From Salinimicrobium sp. TH3 (GTDB lineage Bacteria > Bacteroidota > Bacteroidia > Flavobacteriales > Flavobacteriaceae), in assembly GCF_026676115.1 (NCBI RefSeq), contig NZ_JAPONB010000007.1, positions 124,001 through 188,000 of the forward strand: DNA of 64,000 nt, given 5' to 3'. Below, one piece after another: positions 24,699 to 33,235 of the stretch (position 1 is its first letter; every line of letters starts with the position of its first letter). The translations under genes and the position numbers were made by a program. Below the pieces are notes generated by a model. The model was given only the letters and a program-made list of their open reading frames with translations. It was not told the DNA's origin and searched no databases.

Positions 24699-26882
24699 AT
24701 GACACAAAAGATATTTTTGTTGCTGGCCCTTTGTTTTTTTGGCCTGGCAGCAAACGCACAGAACGTGCTTAAAATTAAAGTAATAGACGCCGAGACAGAT
24801 CAACCTCTTTATGGCGCCAATGCTTCCATAGCAGGTACTACTATTGGTGCTACTGCAAATGAAGAAGGGGTGATCACCCTTGAAAATATTCCCAATGGGA
24901 TTCAAATAATCAGGATAAGTTATGTGGGCTTTGCCACCCAGGAGCTCAGCATGGACTTTCCTCTTGCTGAAGAGAAATTTATCACAATAGAACTTGCTCC
25001 CGAAGGAGAGCACATGGAAGAGGTGATCATCTCTGCCACCCGTTCCCGCCGTACCATTGCCGATCTGCCTACCCGCGTTGAGGTGATCTCGGGCGAGGAA
25101 CTGGGCGAAAAAGGCAACATGAAACCGGGAGATATCCGTATGTTGCTGAATGAAACCACCGGGATCCAAACCCAACAGACTTCGGCGACATCTTATAACT
25201 CCAGTATCCGTATTCAGGGGCTGGATGGGAAATACACCCAGCTGCTCAAGGATGGTTATCCATTGTACTCTGGCTTTTCCGGAGGATTGAGTTTACTGCA
25301 AATCGTACCGCTTGACCTGCAACAGGTGGAGGTGGTGAAAGGTGCTTCTTCTACACTTTATGGTGGGGGAGCCATCGCCGGACTCGTGAACCTGGTTTCC
25401 AAAACTCCGGGAGAGGAGCGGGAGATCAATTTCCTGCTTAACGGAACTTCAGCCCTGGGCCTAGATGTTAGCGGATTTTATTCTGATACCTTCGGAAAGT
25501 TTGGAACGACCCTTTTTGCTTCCTACAATTACAGCGACCCCTATGATCCTGCCGATATCGGCCTTACTGCCATTCCTGAAGTAAATCGTGTGACCGTGAA
25601 TCCGAAGTTGTTTTATTACCCTTCTGAAAATGCCACTTTAGAGCTGGGAGTGAATACGGTCATTGAAGAAAGAACAGGCGGGAATATTGCCTTTTTGGAA
25701 GGTGAGGAAGTCGCAGATCCTTATTTTGAAAGGAACAACACGGAAAGGATCACTACCCGCGCGGGTTATACCGAGCTTTATGAGAACGGAAGTTCTTTGA
25801 TGATAAAGAACAGCTTTAGCTTTTTCGAGCGGAAGATCGAGATCCCCGATTTCACTTTTTCGGGAGATCAGCTGGCTTCTTTCAGCGAGATCACCTACAA
25901 TTTTGGTGATGTTGACCTGGAGTGGGTGGCTGGATTGAACCTCGTATCCGATAAGTTTACTCAAGATCCTACAGGAACTTCCGAAGTGGTGGATTACAAC
26001 CACATCACCTATGGAGCTTTCCTTCAGAACAACTGGCGTATCTCCAATATGTTCAGCCTGGAAAGTGGATTACGTACAGATTACCAGAACGAGTACGGTT
26101 GGTTTGTGCTACCAAGACTTTCTGGATTGATCGAATTTTCTGATGCCTGGACGATGAGAGTCGGCGGCGGACTCGGTTATAAAACTCCGACCATCTTTAC
26201 TGAAGATGCTGAAAGAATTCAGTTTCAAAATGTGATGCCAATAGATGTTTCTGAAACTGAAGCCGAACGCTCCCTTGGAGCAAACTTTGATATTAACTAC
26301 CGTACCGACCTTTTCGAGGTGATAGACTTTAGCGTTAACACACTATTTTTCTATACCAGAGTTAATGATCCTATTATGCTGACAGCAGCATTTTCAAATG
26401 GATTTAATTCGCATTATGTTTATGACCAACCTGATGGTTATCTGGATACCCAGGGAGTGGAAGCGAATTTCCGGTTCAAGTATGGAAACTTTAAACTCTT
26501 TACAGGTTATACCCTGGCCGATGTGAATGAACATTACAATGGTGAAACCTATGAAGCTCCCCTTGTGGCGCAGCACCGTCTAAATAATGTATTGGTTTAT
26601 GAAATTCATGAGAAGCTGGTGATAGGACTGGAAGGTTATTATTTTGGAGAGCAAAAGCTTGAAGGAGGCATGACCGGACAGGATTACTGGATCTTTGGGT
26701 TGATGACCGAAAAGAAATGGGATAATTTCTCTTTATTTCTAAACTTCGAGAACTTTACCGATACCCGTCAAACCCGATTTGATGATATTTATACCGGTTC
26801 AATTTCAGATCCGCAGTTCCGCGATATCTATGCACCCGTTGATGGATTTGTTATTAATGGTGGGATAAAGATCAATCTCTAA
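24699..26882 (+). CDS. TonB-dependent outer-membrane receptor
   Basis: 727 residues. A signal peptide (MTQKIFLLLALCFFGLAANAQ) is followed by a carboxypeptidase-like regulatory domain (about 22-100: VIDAETDQPLYGANASI...). The plug (about 105-230) has VIISATRSRRTIADLPTRVEVI, IRIQGLDGKYTQLLKDGYPLYSG and VEVVKGASSTLYGGGAIAGLVN, and a 22-strand type barrel ends in an aromatic-poor but hydrophobic GGIKINL. TonB receptors import metal chelates, cobalamin or other ligands. A short, small-plug receptor paired with DUF6660 and followed by a cation-transporter-like gene suggests a metal substrate, but the ligand is not readable. No AT-rich operator like that at 41236 is seen here. Confidence 0.93.
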   Translation: MTQKIFLLLALCFFGLAANAQNVLKIKVIDAETDQPLYGANASIAGTTIGATANEEGVITLENIPNGIQIIRISYVGFATQELSMDFPLAEEKFITIELAPEGEHMEEVIISATRSRRTIADLPTRVEVISGEELGEKGNMKPGDIRMLLNETTGIQTQQTSATSYNSSIRIQGLDGKYTQLLKDGYPLYSGFSGGLSLLQIVPLDLQQVEVVKGASSTLYGGGAIAGLVNLVSKTPGEEREINFLLNGTSALGLDVSGFYSDTFGKFGTTLFASYNYSDPYDPADIGLTAIPEVNRVTVNPKLFYYPSENATLELGVNTVIEERTGGNIAFLEGEEVADPYFERNNTERITTRAGYTELYENGSSLMIKNSFSFFERKIEIPDFTFSGDQLASFSEITYNFGDVDLEWVAGLNLVSDKFTQDPTGTSEVVDYNHITYGAFLQNNWRISNMFSLESGLRTDYQNEYGWFVLPRLSGLIEFSDAWTMRVGGGLGYKTPTIFTEDAERIQFQNVMPIDVSETEAERSLGANFDINYRTDLFEVIDFSVNTLFFYTRVNDPIMLTAAFSNGFNSHYVYDQPDGYLDTQGVEANFRFKYGNFKLFTGYTLADVNEHYNGETYEAPLVAQHRLNNVLVYEIHEKLVIGLEGYYFGEQKLEGGMTGQDYWIFGLMTEKKWDNFSLFLNFENFTDTRQTRFDDIYTGSISDPQFRDIYAPVDGFVINGGIKINL

Positions 26883-26883
26883 T

Positions 26884-26992
26884 TGTTGCAGGTTGCCGGT
26901 TGCCTGTTGCGGGTTGCCTGTTGCGGGTTGCCGGTCGCCGGTTGCCTGTTGCCTGTTGCGGGTTGCCTGTTGCCTGTTGCGGGTTGCCGGTT
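26884..26992. repeat. 7-bp tandem repeat (GGTTGCC / TGTTGCG)
   Basis: About 15 heptamers in a row alternate GGTTGCC, TGTTGCG and GGTCGCC, starting 2 bases after the TonB receptor stop. The reverse complement of the same heptamer makes up 13299-13362. Confidence 0.85.
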
Positions 26993-27050
26993 TGAAGCCG
27001 TTGAAAAAGTGGGCAAGAATTACTGATTCTGCTGATTTATTTTAGGACAG

Positions 27051-27210
27051 CAGGGAAAGTTGGGCTGAAGCCATGAGAGCGGTACATTGGTAACCACTGA
27101 CTGGAGCCGGTGGCTAGTCAACAATGATTTTGGTGAGAACCTGAATGCCTCCGGCTTTTGCCGGAGGATTTTGAATAGAATATTAGATCCGGGCTTTAGC
27201 CCAATGTATT
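27051..27210. repeat. Palindromes of the GGGCTTTAGCCC and CCTCCGG types, left of the cation-transporter gene
   Basis: TGGGCTGAAGCC (27060-27072), CCTCCGGC-TTTT-GCCGGAGG (27148-27167, perfect 8-bp stem) and GGGCTTTAGCCC (27191-27202). Matching elements lie on the other side of the gene, at 27951-28185. Between 26993 and 27247 nothing else is recognisable. Confidence 0.7.
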
Positions 27211-27259
27211 TACATTCAAAAAAGTCTAATTCTAAAATTGTACTTCTAACTTTACAGAT

Positions 27260-27904
27260 ATGGAAAATGGAAAATATAAAAAGAGACTTCATTACGCGCT
27301 CATCCTCAGTTTCATTACTATTGGCTACAATTTGATAGAGGGAGTAGTTTCTACCTTTTTTGGAGCCAGTGATGACACGCTTGCACTATTCGGATTTGGA
27401 CTTGATAGTTTTGTGGAAGTGCTTTCGGGCGTAGGAATTGCACATATGATCTACAGGATGAAAAGAAATCCTGTAAAGGAGAGGGATAATTTTGAAATCA
27501 CTGCCCTTAGAATTACAGGAGCGGCTCTTTATTTACTTACCGCCGGCCTTGTAATCGGAGCTGTGATTGCTATATTCAACAAGTCAGAACCCCAAACTAC
27601 GCTTGCAGGTATTATCATTGCGGTGCTTTCTATTCTTACCATGTACTTTCTATACAGGGAAAAGATCAAGGTAGGAGAGAAGCTGGAGAGTCAGCCGATC
27701 ATTTCAGACGCAAAATGCACCAAAACCTGTTTTTACCTGTCTTTTATTTTACTCGCCTCCAGTCTGCTCTATGAGCTTTGGCAAATTCCTTATGTCGATG
27801 CCCTGGGTAGCATCGGAATTGCATGGTACGCATGGAAAGAAGGCAAAGAAGCCTTTGAAAATGCGAGATCTAAAAGTCTGAGCTGTAGTAGTGATTGCTG
27901 TTGA
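27260..27904 (+). CDS. Cation-transporter-like membrane protein with Cys-rich C-terminus
   Basis: 214 residues with five or six hydrophobic helices. Helix 1-2 region ITIGYNLIEGVVSTFFGASDDTLALFGFGLDSFVEVLSG matches the transmembrane part of cation diffusion facilitators, where the D-x3-D pair on helix II binds metal; here the acidic residues are D (SDDTLALFGFGLDS). The protein lacks the cytoplasmic domain. It ends SCSSDCC, a likely metal-binding tail, and has KCTKTC between helices. This suggests heavy-metal handling. A TAACTTTA box at 27247-27254 sits 5 bases before the ATG. It is bracketed by repeats, so it need not be co-transcribed with the TonB receptor upstream. Confidence 0.75.
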   Translation: MENGKYKKRLHYALILSFITIGYNLIEGVVSTFFGASDDTLALFGFGLDSFVEVLSGVGIAHMIYRMKRNPVKERDNFEITALRITGAALYLLTAGLVIGAVIAIFNKSEPQTTLAGIIIAVLSILTMYFLYREKIKVGEKLESQPIISDAKCTKTCFYLSFILLASSLLYELWQIPYVDALGSIGIAWYAWKEGKEAFENARSKSLSCSSDCC

Positions 27905-28185
27905 GTTCCTGTTACCAGTTGCGGGTTGCCTGCTCCAATTGTGGAGATAATTGGGCTAAAGCCCTTGCTCATCAGGATTTCATGAACCACTTCCTTAAGG
28001 CAGTGGTAATTCAGGTTTCTTTCCCAAAAGTTGCAACAGAAAATCCCCTCCTCCGGAAGGAGCCTGTCCCGAATTTATTTCGGGATGCCCGCAAGTCGGG
28101 CTGGGCGTTGAATATTAAACCGTCAATTGCCTCCGGCTTTAGCGGGAGGTTTACATATTAACAAGGGGAGGGCTTTAGCCCAATA
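27905..28185. repeat. Repeat-filled gap right of the cation-transporter gene
   Basis: This gap contains TTGCGGGTTGCC (27917-27928), GGGCTAAAGCCC (27952-27963), CCTCC-GGAAGGAG (28051-28064), CCCGAATTTATTTCGGG (28069-28085), CCTCCGGCTTTAGCGGGAGG-like arms (28131-28150) and GGGCTTTAGCCC (28170-28181). No gene is visible. Confidence 0.65.
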
Positions 28186-28226
28186 AAAAGGGGTACCAAA
28201 AATGCCATTTTTGGTACCCCTTTTAT
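28186..28226. terminator. Bidirectional terminator
   Basis: A long perfect stem, AAAAGGGGTACCAAAAATG against CATTTTTGGTACCCCTTTT, with A-run and T-run ends. It sits between the convergent cation-transporter (+) and M14 peptidase (-) genes. Confidence 0.9.
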
Positions 28227-28291
28227 TATCACTGCTTGAGGATCTAGGATCTAAGATCTAAAATCTCAAATCTCATATCTCAAATCTAACT

Positions 28292-30805
28292 TTACATTTC
28301 ATCCCCAAAGAAAATTGCATTCATCAACAGCTTATTAGTTCCATACCAAAACGCCCGGAAATTCGTGTTATCTGTGAAGAGGATCACATTACCTTTTCCC
28401 ATTGAATTGTGCTTGAAAGGGACGGTGCCGGGTAACAGTTCCAAATTCTCTTCGCTAATATAGCCGCTCAATAATGGTTTTTCGGTGTACTGTATAGGAT
28501 TCTTATAAGAAGTGGAGTCTGCCTCAACAAATAAAGTAGTATCTCTAAAAAGTGCAATTTTATCATCTTTATAACCAAAGTTGATTGGATGAGAACGATC
28601 CTGTTTGGCTTCAAAAATTGCTCCCCCAATTCCCTGGGCCCCTCTAAAATCCCGTCGCTGCTCAAAAGTGATGTTTTTAGCCTGTATTTTATTTTCTTTT
28701 AATTCCAGGTCAAGAAACTCATTTTTGTCCAGCCAGGTTGCAGCATTTTTATAACCTATTAAAGTTCCGCCATTGCGGACCCATTCCTTCAGTTTTTCTG
28801 CATCTTCTTTTTCAAGGATATTGTCGCGGGAATTGGAAAGAATGATATCTGTGTAGCGGCTAAGGTCTGTTCGGGAGAAATTAGAAAGATCGAGCTTAGT
28901 GATCTTCATATCATATCGCTGGTCAAAAAGGTGCCAGATCTCACCTGCGTCATAAGGTGTAATTCCTTCCCCAACTATTAATGCAACTTTTTGAGGTTCC
29001 AGGGCACGAAACTGGTTACTTCCTAAATTAACTCCGCCTGTGAGTCCGGTATCGGCTGCATAGATCTCCACCTGGGAATGTTTGGAAACTTCCTTTAGAA
29101 AATCATAGATCTCTTCAGAATTCATTTTTTGATTCTGGGCCGGGATCAATATGGTTCCGTAGTCGAATTTTTTGTTTCCGGTGTTGAAAGGCTGCATTGC
29201 CACTTTTGCCCTTAATCCTTTGTTCAGTATGGTATTGAGAGCTTTCGGAGCTTCATATGGATGCCATTCCATTAGATAAGCATATTCACTTATTTCGGGA
29301 AGATCTACTGCGGGTCTTGTAAGACTGTCGATCTTTCTACCGGCAACATCCATTTTTGCTGCGTCTGTGAAATCGAGATTAAAAGACAAGGGGAAGGACC
29401 AGGCCGAAATATCGTAGAAAAGACTGTCCTGGAACTCTGTTCTTCTTTCAAACATGGCTTCTACAAGCCGTTGATGTTTTTGCTTTTTTGGGACTACATA
29501 GCTGCTACCGGGCTTGAAGGTTTCTCCATCCTGGCTGAATTCCTCCTGCAGTTCGTGGATTTCAACTTTATGTCGTTTTAGAATTTCGGCAAGATGAAAT
29601 GCAGAAGAAGCATCTTTGTTGCTTCCAAAGACATATGCTCCTTTTTCGGCTTCTTTACGGGCGTTTTGGTAAAAGTTCCGCTGGTAATCCAGGATTTTCA
29701 CCCTCATCTCTTTTGCTGCCTCGAGGGTGGAAAGCGCCGCAGTGAACTGGTTACGAATGGTGAAAGGAAAAGTGAGGATCCCATTATCGGTTTCCTGGGC
29801 ATGTCCCCGGGAACTTCCCTGCTCAAAAAGGATCCCGATACTCCCCTGAATATCGGGAAAAGTAGATCCTTTTCCGTAGTAAAAGTCGTCATAATTCTCT
29901 TCAGAATAATAAAGCGAACCAATGCCATCTAAAGCCGCAGCGTGATAGGTCCCGATTTCCCGGGTCAACTCCTGGTTAAGATCTGGAGTTAAAGGATGCG
30001 TTCTCGAAGGAATTCCCGGCTGAAAGAAGAAAGTGGAATTTGATCCCATTTCGTGATGATCTGTCAGGATGTTTGGATACCATTTATGGAAAGTCTCTAT
30101 TCTCGCACGACTTTCGGGCAATTGTACCGGCAGCCAGTCCCTGTTCATATCAAACCAGTAGTGGTTGGTTCTCCCTCCCGGCCAAACTTCATCATATTCC
30201 CGATCCTGAGGATCGGGGTTGATATTTTCGCTCTTGTTGGTGTTGGCCCAATAGGCGAAACGCTGTAAACCATCGGGATTGAAAACAGGATCAAAGAGGA
30301 TGATGGTATTATTCAAAAGTTTATTTATTTCGGGGCCTTCGGCAGCAGCAAGGTGATATGCCGCGAGAAGCGCAGCGTTTGCACCGCTGGCTTCATTGCC
30401 ATGAATGGAGAAGCCCTGATTTACAACGACGGGCATTTCAGAAGTATTGAGATCTTCGGACCCTGGTTCTGTTAAAGCTACATGTTGACGACGTATCTCT
30501 TCCAGGTTTTGGTGATTATCTTCCGAGGTTATTGTGAGAAGAATAAGGGGCCTGCCCTCAAAAGTGCGTCCACGATTCTCCAGAGTGATCCTGGGAGAAG
30601 CTTCGGCTAAAGCTCTCATGTAGTTAAGGATCTGGTCATGGCTCGCATGCCTTTCCCCGGGAAAATAACCCAGGATATCCTGCGGTTTAGGAATTTCGGG
30701 ATTATAGGTTACGTGCTGCGGCAAATAATAAGAGAGGTCAATGTCTTCCTGTGCAAATAAATTAAGATTAAAAAGGAGAACAAGGGCAAGAATAAAGGAT
30801 TTCAT
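28292..30805 (-). CDS. Exported M14-family zinc carboxypeptidase with C-terminal GATase-like domain
   Basis: 837 residues from the ATG at 30805 (the GTG three codons earlier is unlikely). A signal peptide MKSFILALVLLFNLNLFAQ is followed by a peptidase M14 domain: zinc ligands in IHGNEASGANAAL (H-x2-E) and a third histidine in LTDHHEMG, with the catalytic glutamate in ILFEQGSSRG. The C-terminal part (about 600-740) has VALIVGEGITPYDAGEIWHLF and LKEWVRNGGTLIG, the Rossmann-like class I glutamine-amidotransferase (DJ-1/PfpI) fold often attached to flavobacterial M14 proteins. It probably cleaves peptides outside the inner membrane. Substrate and localisation beyond export are unknown. Confidence 0.9.
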   Translation of the reverse strand: MKSFILALVLLFNLNLFAQEDIDLSYYLPQHVTYNPEIPKPQDILGYFPGERHASHDQILNYMRALAEASPRITLENRGRTFEGRPLILLTITSEDNHQNLEEIRRQHVALTEPGSEDLNTSEMPVVVNQGFSIHGNEASGANAALLAAYHLAAAEGPEINKLLNNTIILFDPVFNPDGLQRFAYWANTNKSENINPDPQDREYDEVWPGGRTNHYWFDMNRDWLPVQLPESRARIETFHKWYPNILTDHHEMGSNSTFFFQPGIPSRTHPLTPDLNQELTREIGTYHAAALDGIGSLYYSEENYDDFYYGKGSTFPDIQGSIGILFEQGSSRGHAQETDNGILTFPFTIRNQFTAALSTLEAAKEMRVKILDYQRNFYQNARKEAEKGAYVFGSNKDASSAFHLAEILKRHKVEIHELQEEFSQDGETFKPGSSYVVPKKQKHQRLVEAMFERRTEFQDSLFYDISAWSFPLSFNLDFTDAAKMDVAGRKIDSLTRPAVDLPEISEYAYLMEWHPYEAPKALNTILNKGLRAKVAMQPFNTGNKKFDYGTILIPAQNQKMNSEEIYDFLKEVSKHSQVEIYAADTGLTGGVNLGSNQFRALEPQKVALIVGEGITPYDAGEIWHLFDQRYDMKITKLDLSNFSRTDLSRYTDIILSNSRDNILEKEDAEKLKEWVRNGGTLIGYKNAATWLDKNEFLDLELKENKIQAKNITFEQRRDFRGAQGIGGAIFEAKQDRSHPINFGYKDDKIALFRDTTLFVEADSTSYKNPIQYTEKPLLSGYISEENLELLPGTVPFKHNSMGKGNVILFTDNTNFRAFWYGTNKLLMNAIFFGDEM

Positions 30806-30831
30806 AAATAGCACTTTTGGGACCCCAATAT

Positions 30832-30872
30832 AAAAAAAAACCGTCCCAATTGCCCGGGACGGTTTTTTTTAG
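30832..30872. terminator. Bidirectional terminator between DUF3276 and M14 genes
   Basis: CCGTCCC (30841-30847) pairs with GGGACGG (30856-30862), flanked by A9 and T8. The DUF3276 gene runs toward it on the minus strand and ends at 30889. It is likely that gene's terminator, since the M14 start lies beyond. Confidence 0.85.
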
Positions 30873-30888
30873 TTGAAGTGTAATTCTA

Positions 30889-31278
30889 TTATATGTCTTC
30901 GAAACTAATATCTGTAAAGGCAGCGGCAGATGGAGAAGCAGTTGCTTCTACTTTTCTTTCCTCTTCCTCTTCATACTCTTTCTTGAAGTTCTTTTGGTGG
31001 CGTTCGCTTATGACTTCTTCTCCTTTTTCATTAAGAATATAATCTGTCATCTCCTGAAGGATCTCGTTAAAACCGGCAAAATCCTCTTTGTAAAGATAGA
31101 TCTTGTGCTTCTTGTAGTGGAAAGACCCGTCATCATTGGTGAATTTTTTACTCTCGGTAATCGTCAGGTAATAATCGTTTGCCTTAGTTGCCCTAACATC
31201 AAAGAAATAGGTGCGTCTACCGGCTCTTAAGACCTTGGAAAAAATCTCTTCTTTTTCAATCGTTCCATTGTCGCTCAT
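30889..31278 (-). CDS. PUR-family nucleic-acid-binding protein (DUF3276)
   Basis: 129 residues from the ATG at 31278 (a TTG two codons earlier is less likely). The core contains EEIFSKVLRAGRRTYFFDVRATKANDYYLTITESKK and HKIYLYKEDFAGFNEILQEMTDYI, the PUR-alpha-like single repeat of DUF3276. These proteins bind single-stranded DNA or RNA in Bacteroidota and spirochaetes; the physiological target is not known. The C-terminal ~40 residues are a Glu/Lys-rich, probably disordered tail with an EEEEERKVE run. It stands alone upstream of an M14 peptidase gene that is separated from it by a terminator. Confidence 0.88.
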   Translation of the reverse strand: MSDNGTIEKEEIFSKVLRAGRRTYFFDVRATKANDYYLTITESKKFTNDDGSFHYKKHKIYLYKEDFAGFNEILQEMTDYILNEKGEEVISERHQKNFKKEYEEEEERKVEATASPSAAAFTDISFEDI

Positions 31279-31353
31279 AATCAATTTATCTTTTACGGTT
31301 TGTAAATCATAGGTTCAAAAATCCAAAAAAAATTAACATTCTACAACAAATTT

Positions 31354-33111
31354 TTACATTTCTTTTTCACTGAGTTGTTTCAGGTATAATTCTTTATAAT
31401 AACCTTCTGTTCCAAGGAGTTGCTGATGGGTGCCACGCTGCACGATCCTGCCGTCTTCCAGGATGATGATCTTGTTGGCATTCTTTACTGAAGAGATCCT
31501 GTGGCTAACAATTATAGTGGTCTTGTCCTTGCTGATCCTGAAGAGGTTGTTAAGGATTTCCTCTTCGGTCTCTGTGTCTACTGCGGAAAGAGAATCGTCA
31601 AAAAGCAGGATTTTTGGGTTATGTACGATGGCCCGGGCAATAGACACCCGCTGTTTTTGTCCGCCAGAAAGGGTGATTCCTCTTTCTCCCAGGACGGTGT
31701 CGTAACCTTTACTGAAGCCTATAATATTCCTGTGAACGGCAGCATTTTTGGCAGCCTCAATGATCTCCTCCTCAGTAGCATCTGCTTTCCCGAATTTAAT
31801 ATTATTCCTAATGGAGTCGCTAAATAAGAATGCATCCTGCGGCACGTAGCCTATGCTCTCTCTAAGCTCCTTAAGGTTCATGCTTTGTACGTTCTTGCCG
31901 TCAATGGTGATCTCTCCCTTTTCAACATCGTACAAACGGCCAATCAACTCAAGGATTGTGGATTTTCCCGAACCTGTTTTTCCAATGATTGCAAGGGTCT
32001 CTCCACTTTCCACTTCAAAAGTGACATTTTTGAGGGCTGTAATATTCGTGTCTTCATAAGTAAAGGTGACATCCTTAAAGGCAATGGAGCCCTGAATGTC
32101 TTCAGGTTTATTGGAAGGATTCTGTATCTGCGGTTTTTCTTTTAGAAACTCGTTGATCCTTTTCTGTGAAGCTTCGGCTTGTTGCACAATAGAGGTGACC
32201 CATCCTACCGTAGCAACGGGCCAGGTGAGCATATTTACATAAAGCAGAAATTCCACAATAACTCCGAGATTTTCAATTTCCCCGTTGATGAATTTCCTGC
32301 CCCCAATATAAATGACCAGAATGTTACTGGCTCCAATAAGCAGGATCATAAGCGGAAAAAAGAATGCCTGTACCTTTACCAGGTCGATGTTCTTTTCTTT
32401 GTTCTCGTTGGAAAGTGTTACGAAAGAAGCATTTGTTTGGGGTTCTATCCCGTAAGATTTTATTACTGATATCCCGCTGAAGCTTTCCTGAGTAAAGGTG
32501 TTGAGCTTTGACAAATATTGCTGTACGACCGTACTTCGTTTATTAATGGCCACGCTGAGCTTATAAATGGCAAAGGAGAGGATGGGGAGGGGAGTTATGA
32601 CGTAAAGTGTTAGTTCTGGCGCCTGTAGGAACATATAAGGGATCACCACAATGAACAGGATACCGGTCTGAATACTGTACATAAAAGCGGGACCAGCATA
32701 CATTCGTACTTTGGAGACATCTTCACTAATCCTGTTCATGAGATCTCCCGTTCGGTTTTTTTTGTAAAAATTTAAGGAGAGGTCCTGGTATTTCCGGTAA
32801 ACTTCATTTTTAAGATCATATTCGATATGCCTTGACACCACAATGATCGCCTGTCTCATCAAAAAGGTGAAAAGAGCCGCCATTAAGGTCGCACCCAGGA
32901 TAAGAAGGATGTTATTCATAAGCTCGTTACGCAGAGCAGCTTCCGAAGTTATCTCATCGTTCACATATTGTTCAATGGCAGTAGTGGATTCTCCAATAAA
33001 GCGGGGAGTAAGTATGGCAAAAATTCGCGCCAGGATTGTAATGAAAATACCACCAATAAGGTGCCATTTATATTTGTAGAAGTATTTGTTTAAATGCTTA
33101 AGTTCTTTCAT
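31354..33111 (-). CDS. ABC exporter (MsbA/MdlA-like half-transporter) with Asp at the catalytic Glu
   Basis: 585 residues: a six-helix transmembrane domain (about 15-310), then an ABC domain. Walker A is GKTGSGKST (377-385), signature LSGGQ (481-485), Walker B ILLFD (501-505). The next residue is D506 where the catalytic glutamate normally sits (DDSLSAVD). This Asp is known from the degenerate site of heterodimeric exporters such as TM287/288 and from MdlA. Its partner half is not beside it in this window. It is divergent from the leucine dehydrogenase gene. It likely exports a lipid or drug-like substrate. Confidence 0.92.
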   Translation of the reverse strand: MKELKHLNKYFYKYKWHLIGGIFITILARIFAILTPRFIGESTTAIEQYVNDEITSEAALRNELMNNILLILGATLMAALFTFLMRQAIIVVSRHIEYDLKNEVYRKYQDLSLNFYKKNRTGDLMNRISEDVSKVRMYAGPAFMYSIQTGILFIVVIPYMFLQAPELTLYVITPLPILSFAIYKLSVAINKRSTVVQQYLSKLNTFTQESFSGISVIKSYGIEPQTNASFVTLSNENKEKNIDLVKVQAFFFPLMILLIGASNILVIYIGGRKFINGEIENLGVIVEFLLYVNMLTWPVATVGWVTSIVQQAEASQKRINEFLKEKPQIQNPSNKPEDIQGSIAFKDVTFTYEDTNITALKNVTFEVESGETLAIIGKTGSGKSTILELIGRLYDVEKGEITIDGKNVQSMNLKELRESIGYVPQDAFLFSDSIRNNIKFGKADATEEEIIEAAKNAAVHRNIIGFSKGYDTVLGERGITLSGGQKQRVSIARAIVHNPKILLFDDSLSAVDTETEEEILNNLFRISKDKTTIIVSHRISSVKNANKIIILEDGRIVQRGTHQQLLGTEGYYKELYLKQLSEKEM

Positions 33112-33235
33112 AAGGTTGCACCGGCTGCATTTTCAATTTCACATTTTTGTTCAGGCAAATGGCATTAAATTGAAATATTCATTATTTTCGCCCTGTAATA
33201 TTTCGAATAACGAAATTAATTTAATTTTTAAACTA

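Noticed and set aside
33086-33235. N-terminal extension of leucine dehydrogenase
   Set aside because: The 50 extra codons overlap the divergent ABC gene start and do not resemble the family; the ATG at 33236 is the natural start.
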